DNA of 64,000 nt, from positions 15,820 through 79,819 of the forward strand of contig CAKQTZ010000011.1 in the NCBI GenBank assembly GCA_934277375.1, written 5' to 3'. Every line of letters begins with the position of its first letter. Position 1 is the first letter of the stretch. A program made the translations under genes and the position numbers. The notes under the pieces were generated by a model, which saw only the letters and a program-made list of their open reading frames with translations, ran no database searches and was not told where the DNA came from. The DNA comes from an uncultured Coprococcus sp. GTDB lineage: Bacteria > Bacillota > Clostridia > Lachnospirales > Lachnospiraceae. This document shows positions 38,801 to 47,755 of this stretch, in pieces.

Positions 38801-41800
38801 CTGCCAAAACGGTCGCTCCGTTCGTCGGAGCGTGGATTGAAATCACGCTAATGAACTGAGACACGCATTAGAGAACGGTCGCTCCGTTCGTCGGAGCGTG
38901 GATTGAAATGTTACAGAAGAGGGGCAAAAGATACCTCTTATAGGTCGCTCCGTTCGTCGGAGCGTGGATTGAAATAAAAAAATGAACTATTAACGGCAAA
39001 AAAAATTCGTCGCTCCGTTCGTCGGAGCGTGGATTGAAATTCCATGTCTCCGCCTCCTCTCTAGCTATATTATGTCGCTCCGTTCGTCGGAGCGTGGATT
39101 GAAATACAGACAAAGAAGTGGAATTGGTAGCCTCTTGGGTCGCTCCGTTCGTCGGAGCGTGGATTGAAATGCGTTGATATCATGGACTCTTACATGGTGC
39201 TTTGGGTCGCTCCGTTCGTCGGAGCGTGGATTGAAATTCTCGTCCTTGTGTGCCACAGGTGCATATGTAGTGTCGCTCCGTTCGTCGGAGCGTGGATTGA
39301 AATATCGGTCGGCGTCCCAGCGTCCACCCTATACTGCCGTCGCTCCGTTCGTCGGAGCGTGGATTGAAATTTACAATTACGTACTTTCAACGGTCGGAAA
39401 GGAGGCGTCGCTCCGTTCGTCGGAGCGTGGATTGAAATACCCGACATTTGACGAATTTGGAGAAAGTCTGAAAGGTCGCTCCGTTCGTCGGAGCGTGGAT
39501 TGAAATATCGACGTCGGAACTTGCGCACGGAGCTAAGTCTAGTCGCTCCGTTCGTCGGAGCGTGGATTGAAATCCGGCACTAGTGAGTACAGTCCGCAGA
39601 TCGCTATCACGTCGCTCCGTTCGTCGGAGCGTGGATTGAAATCGCAGATGTTGGACTACATAGCTTGATTCCGGCGTCGCTCCGTTCGTCGGAGCGTGGA
39701 TTGAAATATGGAAATGTCGGAACAACAAAAAGCACGGAATTGGTCGCTCCGTTCGTCGGAGCGTGGATTGAAATAATTTATATGTAGCGGACAACTCGCA
39801 TTATGCAGTCGCTCCGTTCGTCGGAGCGTGGATTGAAATTCTTTTGGGCTCGTTTGCCTTGTGTGCATATATGTCGCTCCGTTCGTCGGAGCGTGGATTG
39901 AAATTACTTTTGTATACAAAAAGTTTCCGGCTACAAAAGGTCGCTCCGTTCGTCGGAGCGTGGATTGAAATACACTCAGCTCTTGTAATTGTTGTATACT
40001 TATTTGTCGCTCCGTTCGTCGGAGCGTGGATTGAAATCATTAGTATTCTGCCATAATCGTGATTACAATAGTCGCTCCGTTCGTCGGAGCGTGGATTGAA
40101 ATTCTGGATTAGTTGTACACAAAATAAAGATTGCATACGTCGCTCCGTTCGTCGGAGCGTGGATTGAAATTTAAAGAATACAGGAATAGTTTTACCGGAA
40201 TTATTCGTCGCTCCGTTCGTCGGAGCGTGGATTGAAATAGCACATCGCCAAGCCTGTCATACAGCCTTTGAAACGTCGCTCCGTTCGTCGGAGCGTGGAT
40301 TGAAATATGCGCTCGCAAAAGAGAATGGAATCCCAAAGGACGTCGCTCCGTTCGTCGGAGCGTGGATTGAAATCCACTTGCTAAAGACCAAAATCAAAAA
40401 ACGGCACTGTCGCTCCGTTCGTCGGAGCGTGGATTGAAATACGTGAAACATTTTTTTTAGGAGGAAACATGGTAAACGTCGCTCCGTTCGTCGGAGCGTG
40501 GATTGAAATATCCTGCACCACAACTGGCGCGTATGTAGTGCGGCGTCGCTCCGTTCGTCGGAGCGTGGATTGAAATGGTAGTGCTATCAATATCGGTATG
40601 CTTTCCGACAGTCGCTCCGTTCGTCGGAGCGTGGATTGAAATATCAACTAAATAATTAACTCCATTACACGTCAAGGTCGCTCCGTTCGTCGGAGCGTGG
40701 ATTGAAATAGCAGTTGACAAGAGACGCAATCGCGCAGTCGATGGTCGCTCCGTTCGTCGGAGCGTGGATTGAAATGCAATACAAATAACTAGTGTACTAA
40801 TACATTAGTGTCGCTCCGTTCGTCGGAGCGTGGATTGAAATACTTGCATTAAATGACAACTCATCAAACAATACTGTCGCTCCGTTCGTCGGAGCGTGGA
40901 TTGAAATTGTACGTTTGTTTGATGATAGAAAGGCTATTTATAGTCGCTCCGTTCGTCGGAGCGTGGATTGAAATACAACAAATTCATCAATCAAAATCAA
41001 AGCAGATGGTCGCTCCGTTCGTCGGAGCGTGGATTGAAATACGCACATCGCCCTCAATGCGTGGGTTGACAGCTGTCGCTCCGTTCGTCGGAGCGTGGAT
41101 TGAAATGCATGGTGTCAAATCAAACAAAATGGGCTTTTAGTCGCTCCGTTCGTCGGAGCGTGGATTGAAATTCCTTTTGCCTCGACTGCAGAATGTTGGT
41201 TGTCTGTCGCTCCGTTCGTCGGAGCGTGGATTGAAATGACCTCATACAGTCCAAGTCTGACCTTGAGCAGAGTCGCTCCGTTCGTCGGAGCGTGGATTGA
41301 AATCATTGTGTTCCCCGGAACCCGGAAAGTAGTCCGCGCCGTCGCTCCGTTCGTCGGAGCGTGGATTGAAATATGTCCGCCATGTCCTTGCCGACATCTG
41401 ACAGTTGTCGCTCCGTTCGTCGGAGCGTGGATTGAAATGTGTGCCTTAGCTTCGGTGAGCAGGTGTCTTGCTGTCGCTCCGTTCGTCGGAGCGTGGATTG
41501 AAATCTTGTGACTTATGACTGTTGTGTAATCCTGTTTGTGTCGCTCCGTTCGTCGGAGCGTGGATTGAAATCGCTATCATTTGTCGGGTCGTTCTGATGT
41601 AGTGAGTCGCTCCGTTCGTCGGAGCGTGGATTGAAATTTGGCTAAGCTTGTGTACTTGACTTTGCTGTCTGTCGCTCCGTTCGTCGGAGCGTGGATTGAA
41701 ATCGCAATCTATGACACAGACGCAGAGCTGTACGCGTCGCTCCGTTCGTCGGAGCGTGGATTGAAATTCTATACGATTCTCAATCTCTTTAATCTTCTGA

Positions 41801-43350
41801 GCGTCGCTCCGTTCGTCGGAGAGTGGATTGAAATCAGAGGAAGAAAGCATTTTAGAAAGCATTAACCAGGTCGCTCCGTTCGTCGGAGCGTGGATTGAAA
41901 TTTGTCAAATAACTAATATGAGTTTGGCAAAGTTGTCGCTCCGTTCGTCGGAGCGTGGATTGAAATTTTGTACACATATGTACTTGGCGACAATGTGTAT
42001 GGTCGCTCCGTTCGTCGGAGCGTGGATTGAAATCGATTTTATGCCCTACATTCTCCGCGAATCCCTCCGTCGCTCCGTTCGTCGGAGCGTGGATTGAAAT
42101 TGGACTAATCCGGGCGGAGAAGCACTCAAGCAGGGTCGCTCCGTTCGTCGGAGCGTGGATTGAAATTCAACCGGGTTGAATGTTACACTTTCAATTTCCC
42201 CGTCGCTCCGTTCGTCGGAGCGTGGATTGAAATCGCAATCCAAGCGTGTGAACATGTTGGGGATCTCGTCGCTCCGTTCGTCGGAGCGTGGATTGAAATC
42301 GAATATACCGATAGCGGGAGCGGGAATCAAGCTGTCGCTCCGTTCGTCGGAGCGTGGATTGAAATCGCATATTCGGTTACTACCTCGGATGGAATTACAG
42401 TCGCTCCGTTCGTCGGAGCGTGGATTGAAATACTTTGTATACGGTACCCGCGAATAGCTTCACAAAGTCGCTCCGTTCGTCGGAGCGTGGATTGAAATAT
42501 ATGTTATGTCATTCCACTTGCCGCAAGGTCGCTCCGTTCGTCGGAGCGTGGATTGAAATCTGTTGCAAAGCACAATGAAGAGCTGAAGAATCGTCGCTCC
42601 GTTCGTCGGAGCGTGGATTGAAATTAATCTTGTATGAGGATGCATCATTGTAATGTCTTGTCGCTCCGTTCGTCGGAGCGTGGATTGAAATGCTCAAATG
42701 CCGAGAGAAGAACCATGTGTCGATCGTCGCTCCGTTCGTCGGAGCGTGGATTGAAATCACGTGCTAGTCAACGATAAAGGCTACCATGTTGGTCGCTCCG
42801 TTCGTCGGAGCGTGGATTGAAATATTATAGCTGTTTCGCTGAGTGAGATCATCGACAGTCGCTCCGTTCGTCGGAGCGTGGATTGAAATTTAAGGTCGTC
42901 AACTATTGCGCTGGTGTCGTATGCCGTCGCTCCGTTCGTCGGAGCGTGGATTGAAATCGCGCAATCGGCGCAAAGCAGTATATGTATATCGACGTCGCTC
43001 CGTTCGTCGGAGCGTGGATTGAAATAAATGATATATTATGTATAAACCCGAAAAACTTGTCGCTCCGTTCGTCGGAGCGTGGATTGAAATTTATAACTAT
43101 ATACTGTCAATGGTCGGAAAGGAGTCGCTCCGTTCGTCGGAGCGTGGATTGAAATCAAATAGATTATTATCATTTTTAAACCTTCTGTGTCGCTCCGTTC
43201 GTCGGAGCGTGGATTGAAATAACCCGGTCGAGAACTACGATAGAATCGAAGCGGTCGCTCCGTTCGTCGGAGCGTGGATTGAAATCATATAAGAAACGCC
43301 TGAATATATCCAGAACAGGTCGCTCCGTTCGTCGGAGCGTGGATTGAAAT
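35899..43350 (+). CRISPR. Type I-C CRISPR array, 113 repeats and 112 spacers
   Basis: The repeat is 32 bases long, begins GTCGCTCCGTTCGTCGGAGC and ends GTGGATTGAAAT. Its CGCTCCG/CGGAGCG arms form a perfect 7-bp stem with a TTCGT loop, and the end gives the usual 11-base 5' handle. I counted 113 starts from 35899 to 43319 with intervals of 61-69 bases: spacers are 33-37 bases except one of 29 (42499-42527). The only repeat variant I noticed is repeat 90 (41803-41834), with A for C at base 20. The last repeat is intact. Leader position and handle orientation put the newest spacers on the left and transcription on the plus strand. Confidence 0.98.
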
Positions 43351-43387
43351 TCCCAAAACGCATAATTAATGTAACATTCTAGTCTAT

Positions 43388-44116
43388 GTGTTATTTAATA
43401 ACAAATTTCATAATACTTCTCAGATTGCACCGATGGAAGTAGAAGGAAAATGGATTGAATATCTTAATCGACTAATTGAAATCAAGGCAATATCGGTTTC
43501 TCCAGAAAGTGAGGTAGAGGCATTTTGCGAGGAGGATTTTCCTAAGAGATATTATGTTGGTAAAGTTCAATATGAAGTAAATGTTGTTTTTGATGAAGAT
43601 GTATTAAGAAAAATAAATAACAATACATATTTTCTAGAACTGAATAAAGATGAAGAATTAGTAGAATTATTTAAAGAATATATATATGATGATTTAATCG
43701 TACAATATGAAAATATGTTGGAGAATAGAAGACTTCAATTGCATATTTCTGAAAATGCAAATAGGCGATTTATTGAACTGATTGATAAAATTAGCTATAC
43801 ACAGATTTTGGCGTTGTGTCATCGGGTTGCAGTATTTTTCTCTGATAAAGTGTTAATTGGTGATATGACAAAAGGTGTTGCAAAAAATGCTGCATTGTTG
43901 AATGTTTCAAAGTTTTATGATAGAGCAGTGGAGTCGGAATGGAATTTGCATCGAGCTGAAATTGAATATGTAGGTAGAGAATTAAACTTTTTTATTGAGT
44001 GGGTTTTGAATAAAGATATTTCAATATTAGACGATGTGGTTTCAGTACAAAATTTAAGAAGTTGTAGCAAGCGGGAAATAGATTATAGCAATAGAATAGG
44101 TCAGGTAGAGGATTAA
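43388..44116 (+). CDS. Unrecognised AT-rich gene after the array, possibly 5'-truncated
   Basis: The ORF encodes up to 242 residues. Neither the GTG at 43388 nor the in-frame ATG at 43433 has a ribosome binding site, and the frame starts only 38 bases after the last repeat, so the original 5' end may be lost. The protein is soluble, acidic and probably helical; no motif is recognised. Base composition matches the cas genes rather than the chromosome to the right, so it probably belongs to the acquired block. Confidence 0.5.
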   Translation: MLFNNKFHNTSQIAPMEVEGKWIEYLNRLIEIKAISVSPESEVEAFCEEDFPKRYYVGKVQYEVNVVFDEDVLRKINNNTYFLELNKDEELVELFKEYIYDDLIVQYENMLENRRLQLHISENANRRFIELIDKISYTQILALCHRVAVFFSDKVLIGDMTKGVAKNAALLNVSKFYDRAVESEWNLHRAEIEYVGRELNFFIEWVLNKDISILDDVVSVQNLRSCSKREIDYSNRIGQVED

Positions 44117-44129
44117 CGAGGTGATACAT

Positions 44130-44165
44130 ATGTCCACAACCTTCACAGAAGCAAGTTACGAGTAA
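44130..44165 (+). other. 11-codon ORF with a good ribosome binding site, probably a gene remnant
   Basis: GAGGTG stands 6 bases before an ATG that opens MSTTFTEASYE and then stops. It may be the start of a gene whose body is lost, as the next sequence is the tail of a different protein. Confidence 0.3.
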
Positions 44166-44175
44166 ATGTCTTTCG

Positions 44176-44196
44176 GTGTCATGTGCGCCTGACACC
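44176..44196. repeat. Short palindrome GGTGTCA / TGACACC
   Basis: GGTGTCA (44176-44182) and TGACACC (44190-44196) are perfect inverted copies around seven bases, of the REP-like kind dispersed in Firmicutes. It sits at the junction before the channel remnant. Confidence 0.5.
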
Positions 44197-44201
44197 AAGA
44201 T

Positions 44202-44291
44202 ATGGTATCATCTGTAGTGGGGATAGCGGTAGTGGGTTTGCCTGCAGGAGTTATAACAGGTGGATATATTGACGTGATAAAAAGTAAATAG
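44202..44291 (+). pseudogene. C-terminal remnant of a voltage-gated potassium channel-like protein
   Basis: The frame reads MVSSVVGIAVVGLPAGVITG then GYIDVIKSK and stops at 44289-44291. The GIAVVGLPAGVITGG part matches the end of the last pore helix in two-TM/six-TM K+ channels (usual form GIxxxALPAGIIxxGF). The selectivity filter and all earlier segments are absent, so it is a fragment. It marks the right edge of the CRISPR-containing block. Confidence 0.6.
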
Positions 44292-44323
44292 TGTGATGAT
44301 GATATATGATATATGATATGCAG

Positions 44324-44362
44324 CATCAGCTCTCGCCGAAGGTGACTTTTAATGAGCTGATG
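44324..44362 (+). promoter_or_regulatory. Hairpin in the leader of the ADP-ribosylglycohydrolase gene
   Basis: CATCAGCTC (44324-44332) and GAGCTGATG (44354-44362) are perfect inverted copies about 20 bases before the start codon. It may affect message stability or be a regulator site. Confidence 0.4.
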
Positions 44363-44384
44363 TACTAAGAGGGGAGAAATCAAC

Positions 44385-45233
44385 ATGGATAATAATACAT
44401 ACGCACTAAAATCCGCCATCTACGGGCTTGCCGTGGGTGATGCGTTGGGCGTTCCATATGAATTTAAATCTAGGGGCGCATTTGAATGTACAGATGTGAT
44501 AGGCTACGGTACGCACGATCAGCCGGAGGGGACCTGGTCGGATGATACCAGTATGGCGCTTGCCACTTGCGCCAGTATCAAAGCATGTGGCAGAGTTGAT
44601 GTGGATGACATCAGAGACAGATTCCGCAGATGGCTAAAAGAAGGAGCATATACACCATTTGGAGAAGTGTTTGACTGCGGCAATACGTGCGCTGCGGCTA
44701 TCAGATTTGGAAGAGGTTGTGATGACGAGTGGTCCAATGGCAATGGTTCACTTATGAGGATCATTCCGTTGGCATTTGTTGAAGGGATAACGGACGCGGA
44801 GATAGAGGCTGTGTCAGCTATAACACATGCACACAGCTTGTCGAAGCTTGCCTGTGTGTGTTATGTCAGGATTGCCATTGATCTTGTAAATGGTGTGCCG
44901 CTTGCAGAATCGATAAAGAGACATGTACCGGGCAATTCAAAGTTGTCGGGAGCTATCGGTATTGAAAATGTGTTGAGAAGTGATGGGATGGGATCTTCAG
45001 GCTATGTGGTTGATACGTTTGTGGCGGCTATGTGGTGCCTGCTTACGACTGATAACTACAGGGATTGCGTGCTTAAGGCGGTGAATCTGGGCAGCGATAC
45101 GGATACGACTGCAGCGGTAGCCGGGGGGCTTGCGGGAATCATGTATGGACTTGAAGGCATACCGGCTGAGTGGTTGTCGAAGATGAAGTCCATGGACATG
45201 ATAGATCAAGAATTATTTTCTTCGCTCCAATAA
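44385..45233 (+). CDS. ADP-ribosylglycohydrolase family protein
   Basis: This 282-residue protein has the DraG/ARH metal-binding motifs: GDALGVPYEF, GTWSDDTSMAL, NGNGSLMR and NLGSDTDTTAAVAGGLAG. Members remove ADP-ribose from proteins or nucleic acids or cleave related conjugates. AGAGGGGAG precedes the ATG. No ADP-ribosyltransferase partner is adjacent, so its substrate is open. Confidence 0.93.
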   Translation: MDNNTYALKSAIYGLAVGDALGVPYEFKSRGAFECTDVIGYGTHDQPEGTWSDDTSMALATCASIKACGRVDVDDIRDRFRRWLKEGAYTPFGEVFDCGNTCAAAIRFGRGCDDEWSNGNGSLMRIIPLAFVEGITDAEIEAVSAITHAHSLSKLACVCYVRIAIDLVNGVPLAESIKRHVPGNSKLSGAIGIENVLRSDGMGSSGYVVDTFVAAMWCLLTTDNYRDCVLKAVNLGSDTDTTAAVAGGLAGIMYGLEGIPAEWLSKMKSMDMIDQELFSSLQ

Positions 45234-45302
45234 TTACAATTTCACATTCTTGAGGATATAGCATCATTGAAAAGCTTCATAAAAACAGATATAATGATTA
45301 AC

Positions 45303-45345
45303 AAAGGCCCATCACATCAAACAAAGAGTTGTGACGGGCTTTATC
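45303..45345 (+). terminator. Terminator-like hairpin
   Basis: AAAGGCCCATCACA (45303-45316) pairs with TGTGACGGGCTTT (45330-45342) with two imperfect positions, followed by TATCTTT. It lies between the ADP-ribosylglycohydrolase gene and ydbC. Confidence 0.55.
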
Positions 45346-45373
45346 TTTAAAGGATAAAGGAGATACATAGAAA

Positions 45374-45580
45374 ATGGCAGATTTTAAATACGAAATAGTG
45401 GAGCACATAGGAGTAATCTCGGAAAGTACAAAGGGGTGGACTAAGGAACTTAATAAGATATCGTGGAATGGTGGCACACCGAAGTATGATATCAGAGAGT
45501 GGGCCCCAGAGCATGAGAAGATGGGTAAGGGTGTGACACTTACAGAAGAAGAGGCGTCTAAATTAAAGGCGTTGTTGTAG
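45374..45580 (+). CDS. ydbC: YdbC-family PC4-like single-strand DNA-binding protein
   Basis: This 68-residue protein fits the YdbC family over its whole length (LSES-like SESTKGWTKELN, then ISWNGGTPKYDIREWAPEHE and KMGKGVTLTEEE). The family is structurally like eukaryotic coactivator PC4 and binds single-stranded DNA. AAAGGAGA precedes the ATG; yaiI follows after 26 bases and is probably co-transcribed. Confidence 0.92.
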   Translation: MADFKYEIVEHIGVISESTKGWTKELNKISWNGGTPKYDIREWAPEHEKMGKGVTLTEEEASKLKALL

Positions 45581-45606
45581 AGATAGCACGAGAAAGGACT
45601 AGGGCA

Positions 45607-46056
45607 ATGAAGATATTTGTTGACGCCGATGCCTGCCCCGTAGTCGGCATAGCAGAGGACATAGCAACAAAATACAACATCCCGGTAACGCTTCTATGCG
45701 ATACGAACCATGTCCTCACATCTGATTACAGTGAGGTTATCGTGGTCGGTGCCGGAGCGGATGCGGTGGATTACAAGCTGATAAGCATTTGCCATAGAGG
45801 CGATATAGTTGTAACTCAGGATTACGGCGTGGCAGCTATGGCTCTGGGAAAAGGTGCATTTGCAATACATCAATCGGGCAAATGGTATACAAATGAGAAT
45901 ATCGATCAGATGCTTATGGAGAGGCATCTGAACAAAAAAGCGAGCAGGGCATCGAGCAGGAATCATATCAAAGGGCCGAGGAAGAGGACAGAAGAGGATG
46001 ACCAGAGATTTGCGGAGTCATTTGAGAAGCTGCTGCGGAAGGCAAGAAATCTGTAG
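45607..46056 (+). CDS. yaiI: YaiI/YqxD family protein (UPF0178)
   Basis: This 149-residue protein has the PIN-like start IFVDADACPV, the VVGAGADAVDYKL segment, VVTQDYGVAAMAL and the C-terminal KGPRKRTEEDDQRF. The family is predicted to be a metal-dependent nuclease-like fold, with function unproven. GAAAGGA precedes the ATG. Confidence 0.92.
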   Translation: MKIFVDADACPVVGIAEDIATKYNIPVTLLCDTNHVLTSDYSEVIVVGAGADAVDYKLISICHRGDIVVTQDYGVAAMALGKGAFAIHQSGKWYTNENIDQMLMERHLNKKASRASSRNHIKGPRKRTEEDDQRFAESFEKLLRKARNL

Positions 46057-46069
46057 ATACATATGAAAG

Positions 46070-46098
46070 TGGAGGGGGATTCGAACCCTCACCACACA
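46070..46098 (-). other. tRNA 3'-end-like fragment
   Basis: Read on the minus strand, GAGGGTTCGAATCCCCC resembles a T-arm (with one A-C mismatch in the stem) followed by TCCACTT like an acceptor half. No rest of a tRNA is present on either side. It may be a leftover attachment site of an integrated element, or chance. Confidence 0.3.
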
Positions 46099-46122
46099 TG
46101 AAACGGAAGAGGTCAGGTTTTA

Positions 46123-47316
46123 ATGGATGAAAAAAATACAAACAGAACAATAGAATACTACAACACACATGCTGACAGATATTCCGAGATAACCAGAAAT
46201 GCAGACATGTCGGACATATACAAGCGCTTCGAGAAACATCTCAAGCCAGGCAGCAGGATCCTTGATCTTGGCTGCGGCAGTGGTCGTGACAGCAAATATT
46301 TTCTGGACAAGGGATACAAGGTTGTATCTCTGGATGCGTCTGAGGCGATGTGCAGGAAAACTCAGGAACTGACGGGGAAAGCGGCTGTGCATAGGCGTAT
46401 TGAGGACATGAATTATGAGAATGAATTTGACGCTGTGTGGGCGTGTGCTTCGCTGCTTCATGTTGCAAAGAGTGATATGCACAAGATTCTTGAGAAGGCG
46501 ATGAGGGCGCTCAAAGTCGGCGGAGTATTGTATGCTTCGTGGAAATACGGCAAGAGTGAACAGACTCGTGAGGACGGAAGGACATTTGCCAATTATACTG
46601 AGGCCCGGGTCTGCGATATGGTGGCGTTGGTTTCAGGCGCATCGCTGGAGGATGTGTGGACAAGTCAGGACGTCAGGCTTGACAGGATAGGTCAGGGGCA
46701 TTTGTGGGTAAATGTTCTGGTGAAGAAGACCAGAGTTGTCATAACTGTGAAGGAGTTCCTGAATATTTTCTGGAAACAATACCAGATCATCGAGAAGGAT
46801 GTCCGGATCAGTTCTGAGTATGTGGATATCCACAAGAGCAACTTCTCGACATTTTCAAGCAGATACATAAATATGTTCTTGAATATCTGCAGCAATATAG
46901 ACTCTCTGATAGAGATATATTGCAAGATAGTCGAGGAGGATGATTACAGGAAGAAGTACAGCATACATGACAGGCTTACCCCTGTGCTTAGAAAATTCCC
47001 GGATATCCGGCTGGATGCGGTGAGGACGATAGATACTTTTGAGGATATTGAGCTGAAGCCGTTCAGTGCGTTTGTGGGTGACCGGATCGCAGATTGGTGG
47101 AATGACTATAATCTGGTAAAACATGCCAGAAGTGACAGGAACGAGAAGACTGGAATGTATAATTTCCAGCGGGCAAATCAGAAGAATGTGCTGACGGCGA
47201 TGGCAGCGTATTTTATCGTGTGCAACCGTATATATGAGGAAATATGCGAGATCTCGGCAACACCGAAGAGGCTTCTCAAGTCAAAAATATTCCTGTATGT
47301 GAAGAATGGTGAGTAG
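46123..47316 (+). CDS. SAM-dependent methyltransferase fused to a HEPN-like domain
   Basis: The protein has 397 residues. The N-terminal half is a class I methyltransferase with motif I LDLGCGSGRDSKYF (about residues 47-60), LDAS (acidic loop) and a motif IV-like WACASLLHV. The C-terminal half (about 205-390) is unrelated; it ends with DWWNDYNLVKHAR followed by ANQKNVLTAMAAYFIVCNRI, a pattern I associate with HEPN-type helical domains (Arg/Lys-His active-site region). The target of methylation is unknown. GAGGT precedes the ATG. Confidence 0.75.
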   Translation: MDEKNTNRTIEYYNTHADRYSEITRNADMSDIYKRFEKHLKPGSRILDLGCGSGRDSKYFLDKGYKVVSLDASEAMCRKTQELTGKAAVHRRIEDMNYENEFDAVWACASLLHVAKSDMHKILEKAMRALKVGGVLYASWKYGKSEQTREDGRTFANYTEARVCDMVALVSGASLEDVWTSQDVRLDRIGQGHLWVNVLVKKTRVVITVKEFLNIFWKQYQIIEKDVRISSEYVDIHKSNFSTFSSRYINMFLNICSNIDSLIEIYCKIVEEDDYRKKYSIHDRLTPVLRKFPDIRLDAVRTIDTFEDIELKPFSAFVGDRIADWWNDYNLVKHARSDRNEKTGMYNFQRANQKNVLTAMAAYFIVCNRIYEEICEISATPKRLLKSKIFLYVKNGE

Positions 47317-47336
47317 ATAAGGAAAGGTAATAGACC

Positions 47337-47747
47337 ATGGTAAAACAGATAGTAAGAGATCAGATGTTCCTCAGCCAAAAGTCATCTCCGATGACGCCAA
47401 TGGATGCGGGAATCATTGCAGATATGCAGGACACATTAGCGGCAAATCAGGCGAGGTGCGTCGGCATGGCGGGCAACATGATCGGATATAAGAAGAGGAT
47501 AATCATCGTCAGTATGGGATTTGCCAATGTTGTCATGCTGAATCCGGTTCTTCTGTCAAAGTCGGGGGCTTACGAGACAGAGGAAGGGTGTCTCTCCCTT
47601 GATGGAACTAGGAAAGTGACGCGGTATAGAGACATAGAGGTTGAATTTCAGGACGCGTCATTTAAGAAAAAGAAGATGAATTTCAATGGATATATAGCTC
47701 AGATAGTGCTCCATGAGATGGATCACCTTGAGGGGCGAATAATTTAG
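47337..47747 (+). CDS. Short peptide deformylase-like protein
   Basis: The protein has 136 residues. Deformylase motifs 2 and 3 are present, EEGCLSLDG and the metal-binding HEMDH (about residues 126-130). Motif 1 (usually GLAAxQ) reads GMAGNMIG, so the conserved Gln is Met. This short type occurs widely in Firmicutes beside a canonical Def; its activity on fMet peptides is uncertain. GAAAGG precedes the ATG, and the AlkZ-related gene follows after eight bases. Confidence 0.85.
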   Translation: MVKQIVRDQMFLSQKSSPMTPMDAGIIADMQDTLAANQARCVGMAGNMIGYKKRIIIVSMGFANVVMLNPVLLSKSGAYETEEGCLSLDGTRKVTRYRDIEVEFQDASFKKKKMNFNGYIAQIVLHEMDHLEGRII

Positions 47748-47755
47748 GAGAGTTT

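Noticed and set aside
35956..42760. Dozens of ORFs across the array with repeated ISIHAPTNGAT, FQSTLRRTER, FNPRSDERSD or VAPFVGAWIEI peptides
   Set aside because: They are the CRISPR repeat read in different frames; a common 66-base period is 22 codons, so frames stay open by chance. No ribosome binding sites.
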